In this document: positions 9,159 to 12,796 of the stretch, in pieces
Layout: each line of letters starts with the position of its first letter
How positions within the stretch are numbered: the first letter of the stretch is position 1
Assembly: GCA_003024985.2 (NCBI GenBank)
Contig: PXIH01S0049252.1
Length of the DNA stretch: 12,796 bases
Reading direction: 5' to 3' (one strand)
From: Euperipatoides rowelli
Lineage: Eukaryota > Onychophora > Udeonychophora > Euonychophora > Peripatopsidae
Position numbers and translations under genes: made by a program
Notes under the pieces: generated by a model
The model's input: the letters and a program-made list of their open reading frames with translations, nothing else
Told to the model about the DNA's origin: nothing
Databases searched by the model: none

Positions 9159-9219
9159 CCCTTCTGTTGTTCCATTACGTGTTGATAGGTTATGAGCCCC
9201 GCGGTAGTTTCTTGAGATT

Positions 9220-9232
9220 CCCCCCTCCCCCC
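9220..9232 (-). other. G-rich tract in the copia leader
   Basis: On the minus strand GGGGGGAGGGGGG, two G6 runs split by one A, lies between the PBS and the gag start. The composition is exceptional for this AT-rich window. It could form intermolecular quadruplexes or be slippage-expanded. No function is shown. Confidence 0.7.
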
Positions 9233-9252
9233 GGATTAGCAGTAGCGGAACA

Positions 9253-9265
9253 TGGGCCCATAACC
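9253..9265 (-). other. Primer binding site for an initiator-Met tRNA fragment
   Basis: Directly next to the 5' LTR, the plus strand reads TGGGCCCATAACC, identical to the anticodon stem-loop segment of animal initiator-Met tRNA, with the CAT anticodon at 9259-9261. The element RNA is the complement. Drosophila copia is known to prime from a cleaved 5' half of this tRNA, so a half-tRNA primer ending in the anticodon stem is inferred here. A 3'-CCA-end PBS is excluded because the match is internal to the tRNA. Confidence 0.88.
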
Positions 9266-9625
9266 TGTTGGCGAGTGGTTTAAGCGCGCCTACAAGATTA
9301 AGTAGTGGGGAAGTTAAGCCGTACCGATAAAACTGAGTAATTCAAAAAATTACTAGAAAATAAATAGTAGAAGATGGTAAAGTAAATCTATTACTTTCGG
9401 GTAGGATAACTTAGAATCTAGTGGATGTGGTCAAATAATTACAAGACAAAGTAAATGACTTAAGATATATAAAAAACTTTACTGTTTGATTTAATTATCA
9501 AAGTTGTCCAATAATGGAATATACAAACCATGAAATCATAATAGATAGAAATTCAGGATCAATATTAATCATGTTACAGTATTAAAATATATACTAGTTG
9601 TTCCTCTTCTTATCTTGACAGACAA

Positions 9626-9779
9626 GATTAATAATTGCAAAGCATGGCTTAGTAACATGTACAAAAAAAATGTAAACAAAAAACATTCACAGTAGTCTGG
9701 ATCGATTAATAATTGCAAAACAAGGTTTAATAATAAGTACAGCAAAAACGTAAATAAAGTATTCACAGTGGGCTGAATC
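9626..9779. repeat. Tandem duplication inside the 5' LTR, period 78 bp
   Basis: Same two units as in the left LTR, starting GATTAATAATTGCAAA at 9626 and 9704, with only a few changes between the LTRs. Confidence 0.8.
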
Positions 9780-10859
9780 GATGTGAGAATAGCACTTCAT
9801 GTAGTTGACCAAAAACTAGGTTATATGAATAACGAAGAACAATTAAAAAGAATTAACTTGTAGTCTACTTCAAAAGTAATTACACTACTAATTGTATGGT
9901 AGTTCTTTATTAAATGTGGTGCTTATTTAAAAGGCTGTTTTGACTAATCGTATGTTTTTAATTAGCTTCAAATAAAACTTAAAAGTTTTAGCAGGGTTTG
10001 ACTAATACCCTCGTGACTCGTATTGGAGGTTAGGAAAAAAAAACTTCACTAAGAAAAGAAATAAATTTATCTTCTTTAGGAAATGCACAGAGTAATATAG
10101 CTCTTGCTTATTCGTGAGTAGGGAAATAAAAATAAATGAATTTTTCTTTAGATAGGTCTTAATAAAAGCTATCGTGCTATGTCTTACTTAGGTAGGCCTA
10201 TAATCATGTGTTTCCCTCAAATTCCTGAGATAACGTAAGAAGTTAACTGTACTAATATTTGTACACACTAAATATGAAAAAACATATTTACCTCCCGATG
10301 ATTCTTCTGTAGTATTTAACGTAGTATGCTTACTCTGCATATTGTGATTCAGTTTTCAGATCAAAAAACGTATAGCTAATAAAAAATTGAACTTTGATAG
10401 TGCCACTCAGAATATAGCGTCACTACGCCATTCCTTCCTTTTGTTTCAAGGAGAAGTGAGAGAGATTTTTCTCGCGAGAGTGAAACGTCATGTTTTTAAA
10501 AGTATCACAGGAAGTACTTAACTGAGTCTGCTCACCTCAGTATCAACCCAAAGTTTTACATGCGGTAAAAAAAAAAAATGTACGAAAAAATTTGACAGCA
10601 TTCAAAAAGGTAAACAATGTTACAAAATATTTTAAATAAGAAATAAAAGCAATATCTCATGATTATTACTTTAAAAGAAAATTATGTAATAAAGATCGTA
10701 TTATTAGACTATTGTTAACGCCACTGATAACTTATGATAATAATGAATACATCATATTAAGGTAAGCTAGAAAAAAACAAACGTGTATACTCACAATGCA
10801 TCAATAATAATAAAAAAAAATTAATAAATACATAAATACAAGAATATTTTCTAACTACA

Positions 10860-10866
10860 TACTGTA
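10860..10866. other. TACTGTA, probable Tc1/mariner excision footprint in the right LTR
   Basis: The right LTR reads ACATACTGTATATGAGCA where the left LTR (6578-6590) reads ACATATATGAGCA. The difference is exactly CTGTA gained at a TA. A TA turned into TA-CTG-TA is what remains when a Tc1/mariner element with CAG ends and a 3-nt stagger excises. Confidence 0.55.
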
Positions 10867-11023
10867 TATGAGCACAAATATACATTACTGAATTTGGTAT
10901 TATTGAACTAATAAGTTATCTGAAAAAGATTCAATCAAGTAGATTATTATGTAACTATCATAGCTAACTGGTATGAATAATTAAAAAAAAAAAAAAAAGA
11001 ATATACTATACCAAATTCCTACA

Positions 11024-11028
11024 AACAC
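11024..11028. repeat. Right target-site duplication AACAC
   Basis: Identical to 5011-5015 and directly adjacent to the CCTACA end of the right LTR. Confidence 0.93.
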
Positions 11029-11168
11029 AAAACTATATATCAACAAATTATACCAACAAAAATCGAATGGTCATTAGCAGTCACTAACAAATAATGCATG
11101 TCAAATAACATTAAACATATCAATATTATAAGTACCGTAGTCTACATAATTAATATTATTTTAAGATA
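11029..11168 (-). other. LINE 3' untranslated region (inferred)
   Basis: AT-rich sequence between the LINE ORF stop (TGA at 11171-11169) and the copia insertion. No poly-A or microsatellite tail is seen before the copia element interrupts it, so the LINE 3' end may continue left of 5011. Confidence 0.4.
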
Positions 11169-12345
11169 TCAAATTAATACAGTGAAATCATCACAATTTA
11201 ACAAGAATTCGTCCAGTATGTTCTTAAATAAAACAAGACTAGTAGAACTTTTAATTTCTAATGGAATGTTATTCCATTGTCTAATTACTCTATTTGTTAT
11301 AAATAATAATCTAATATTTCTATTTGTTATTTCTTTATCTAATGAGTATTCATCATAATGTCTAGTAATGTTAGTAATTTTTTTGATAAATAATTGAGGT
11401 TTTGGATCATTTTTTTTAAACCACTTAAAGATGTAAATCATATCACCCCTTATCGATCTTTGTTGTGGTGACATAATATCCAAAATTTTCATTCTGTCTT
11501 GATAAACTACATCAGCCATACCATATACAGATTTGGTATATCTTCTAATACATCTATTGAGCAAATGAGAGTCTTGTTTAAATATCAATGGCCACACAAT
11601 TCTGCAATAGTCTATTATAGACTGTACATAAATCTTGAATAATTTTCTAAACATGAGCACGTCAATCACCCTAAAAGTCCTTTTCAATGTACCCATTCTA
11701 GTATTCATTTTTTTTCCATCAATGCTGCATGTGCAGAGAATTACAAATCGGAATCAAATTGAATGCCTAATTGTTTATGTGATTCACTTTGATTATCAAA
11801 TCATCCATAATTTTAAATTCTATCTCATCATTTCTACCTAGAAATAGATGGGCACATTTATTAGTATTAAGTTTAAATTTATTTTTGATAGACCAACTGG
11901 CTATTTCATCAATATCTTTTTGTAATGATATAACATCATCCACTCTGTTTGACACACTAGAGATTTTAATATCATCAGCAAATAATTTTATTTTATTATT
12001 TATATTTAATCCTATGTCGGATAGATACAAATTTAACAGAGTAGATGATAGCACTGAGCCTTTAGGAACTCCCCTCAATATTTGTTGTTTTTCGGATGTT
12101 GCTGAACCAATTTTTACTGATATGAATCTATCCTCAAAAAAAACAATGATCCACCCAATCAAATAATCATCAAATCCAAGGCGCTGTAACTTTGTCAACA
12201 ATATTCCATGATCAACACAGTCAAACGCCTTTTCATAGTCAAAGAATATTATATTTACTTTAAGGCCCAAATTTCTAGCATGTGTCCAATCGTTTAAAGA
12301 ATCAATAAGATTGTCTTCACAAGACAGATTTTTTCTAAATTCATA

Positions 12346-12352
12346 TACAGTA
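12346..12352. other. TACAGTA at a LINE reading-frame break
   Basis: The heptamer lies where the RT frame changes between motif-0 sequence and the segment before motif A. Discounting five of its bases (one TA plus CAG) brings the two sides into a single frame, as expected for a transposon excision scar. Confidence 0.5.
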
Positions 12353-12495
12353 CATATTGTGGCAACAATTCACTAGATACAATAATGGTATTAATCCGAT
12401 TTAATATTACCCTTTCAGCTATTTTTGTCACACTACTAGTAATCGTGATTGGTCTGTAATTGCTCATTATTTTTTTATTACCTTTTTTGTATATA

Positions 12496-12502
12496 TACTG
12501 TA
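12496..12502. other. TACTGTA at a second LINE reading-frame break
   Basis: This lies beside a TATATA run exactly where the RT fingers frame changes. A 5-bp footprint alone does not restore the frame. Five bp plus a 2-bp TA slippage would, so the case is weaker than at 12346. Confidence 0.3.
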
Positions 12503-12796
12503 GGATTAATCATACCGTATTTCCAGCTATTTGGTAACAAACCATATTTCATTGTTAAATTAATAATCAGGACATTCCAATATAAACCAATTAGATATCA
12601 AATCAGAACCGGCCGATTGAGATTTTTTAAGATTTTTAATAATTTCCTTTAATTCACAAGAATTGGTAGCAATGAAATCAAAAGGACAGTTGATTTTCTG
12701 TTCTACATTTTTATATTTTTTGTAATCAATTGACAAATCAGCATATTTTTTAGCAAATGAGTTAGCTATCATAAATGGGTCATTAAGAATCTTATC

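Larger units (their letters stand above)
9187..9266 (-). other. Leader hairpin: PBS paired with its own inverted near-copy
   Basis: In element RNA sense, AGGTTATGGGCCC (9266-9254, last LTR base plus PBS) can pair with GGGCTCATAACCT (9199-9187) over 13 bp, with a single G-U wobble. The loop is about 54 nt and carries a G-rich tract at 9232-9220. The inverted partner also reads like the initiator-Met tRNA anticodon segment that primes the element. Confidence 0.6.
5016..11023 (-). mobile_element. Ty1/copia-type LTR retrotransposon lacking RT and RNase H
   Basis: A complete 6.0-kb insertion in minus orientation: 3' LTR (5016-6741), polypurine tract, decayed gag-protease-integrase polyprotein, leader and PBS, then 5' LTR (9266-11023), all bounded by AACAC duplications. 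Copia membership rests on domain order, with integrase placed directly after protease and its C-terminal extension ending as in copia Pol, on the CX2CX4HX4C Gag knuckle, on the DSGAS protease site, and on a PBS matching an internal initiator-Met tRNA fragment, as known for Drosophila copia. The internal region is only about 2.5 kb instead of the usual 4 kb or more because reverse transcriptase and RNase H are missing. About 40 substitutions between the LTRs (roughly 2.4%, counted by eye, plus about a dozen indels) suggest moderate age. Frameshifts make this copy non-coding. Confidence 0.95.
9266..11023 (-). repeat. 5' LTR (right copy, 1758 bp)
   Basis: The partner of 5016-6741, with the same TGTTGG/CCTACA plus-strand ends. 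It is about 32 bp longer through small indels: a 12-bp stretch near 9448-9460, poly-A and TA differences, and a 5-bp CTGTA gain inside 10860-10866. It contains the internal tandem duplication (about 9626-9779) and TCTCGCGAGA at 10470-10479. It should carry the element promoter, but no convincing TATA/initiator pair was found, so no start site is given. Confidence 0.95.
11169..12796 (-). pseudogene. Non-LTR retrotransposon (CR1/L2/Jockey-like) reverse transcriptase, 3' part
   Basis: The C-terminal part of a LINE ORF2, partial at the right edge, where the frame is already open at 12796. In order: a pre-RT region with ...SAGSDLI (12772-12560); WK...YRPI fingers (about 12540-12420); RT motif A with FDYEKAFD (catalytic D at 12240-12238); motif B RGVPKGSVLS (about 12075-12043); motif C FADD (11982-11971); a thumb beginning near LGIQFD; and a C-terminal domain with RRSIRGDM and a final VIRQWNNIP...FK (11708-11169), usual for CR1/L2/Jockey-type elements. 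Full-length RT would nick-prime and copy element RNA. At least five lesions kill it: frame changes near 12570, 12495, 12350, 11780 and 11705, and a stop near 11732. Two of the frame changes coincide with TACAGTA/TACTGTA heptamers. Clade assignment is approximate. Confidence 0.88.

Noticed and set aside
10520-10561. Initiator-like TCAGTT with a weak TATA-like sequence upstream in the LTR
   Set aside because: The TATA match is poor and no downstream element is at the right distance. Not enough to call a promoter.
11098-12166. Plus-strand frames opposite the LINE
   Set aside because: Antisense shadows of the LINE reverse transcriptase, which has clear motifs on the minus strand.
1-12796. CRISPR array, bacterial operon or rRNA operon
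   Set aside because: No regularly spaced short repeats, no operon-like gene packing and no ribosome binding sites. The sequence is clearly eukaryotic repeat-rich DNA.

Overview
The window reads as AT-rich, repeat-dense nuclear DNA from an animal, most likely an invertebrate. A decapod crustacean or other arthropod is plausible but not proven. The pointers are an animal-type Ty1/copia element primed by an initiator-Met tRNA fragment, a decayed LINE, a tRNA-like SINE head and long intron-like AT-rich stretches. No intact host gene, rRNA gene or CRISPR array is supported.

Layout. Bases 1-5010 are mostly non-coding. They hold a tRNA-like SINE candidate (minus, about 120-222), a degraded 5S-rRNA-like segment (about 1752-1829), a 54-bp near-perfect hairpin (2529-2582), a two-copy 61-bp-period tandem repeat (3363-3482) and overlapping palindromes (3692-3739). 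Bases 5016-11023 are one complete insertion of a Ty1/copia LTR retrotransposon on the minus strand. It is bounded by a perfect 5-bp target-site duplication (AACAC), and its two LTRs are unusually long for copia (1726 and 1758 bp). Between the LTRs lie the PBS, a structured leader, gag, protease, integrase and a short linker, then the polypurine tract. Reverse transcriptase and RNase H are absent. Bases 11169-12796 are the 3' part of a dead CR1/L2/Jockey-like LINE reverse transcriptase gene, also on the minus strand, running off the right edge. The copia element sits just beyond the 3' end of that LINE ORF, so the insertions are probably nested or adjacent.

How the parts work together. The copia element keeps every cis signal needed for mobilisation (LTR termini, PBS, PPT, TSD) but cannot encode its own polymerase. 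It is either a non-autonomous derivative mobilised in trans or a copy that lost RT after insertion. About 40 substitutions counted by eye between the LTRs (roughly 2.4%) suggest a moderately recent insertion, and the gag/pol frameshifts fit decay since then.

Most interesting signal. The heptamer TACAGTA/TACTGTA recurs at eleven independent sites. At one site in the right LTR the left LTR has only TA, a net 5-bp gain. Both copies inside the LINE ORF lie exactly at reading-frame breaks. This is the excision footprint expected from a Tc1/mariner-type transposon with CAG termini (Sleeping Beauty-like), which suggests that cut-and-paste activity has scarred this locus repeatedly. A second notable feature is an inverted near-copy of the PBS in the copia leader, which could mask the PBS or act as a primer mimic.
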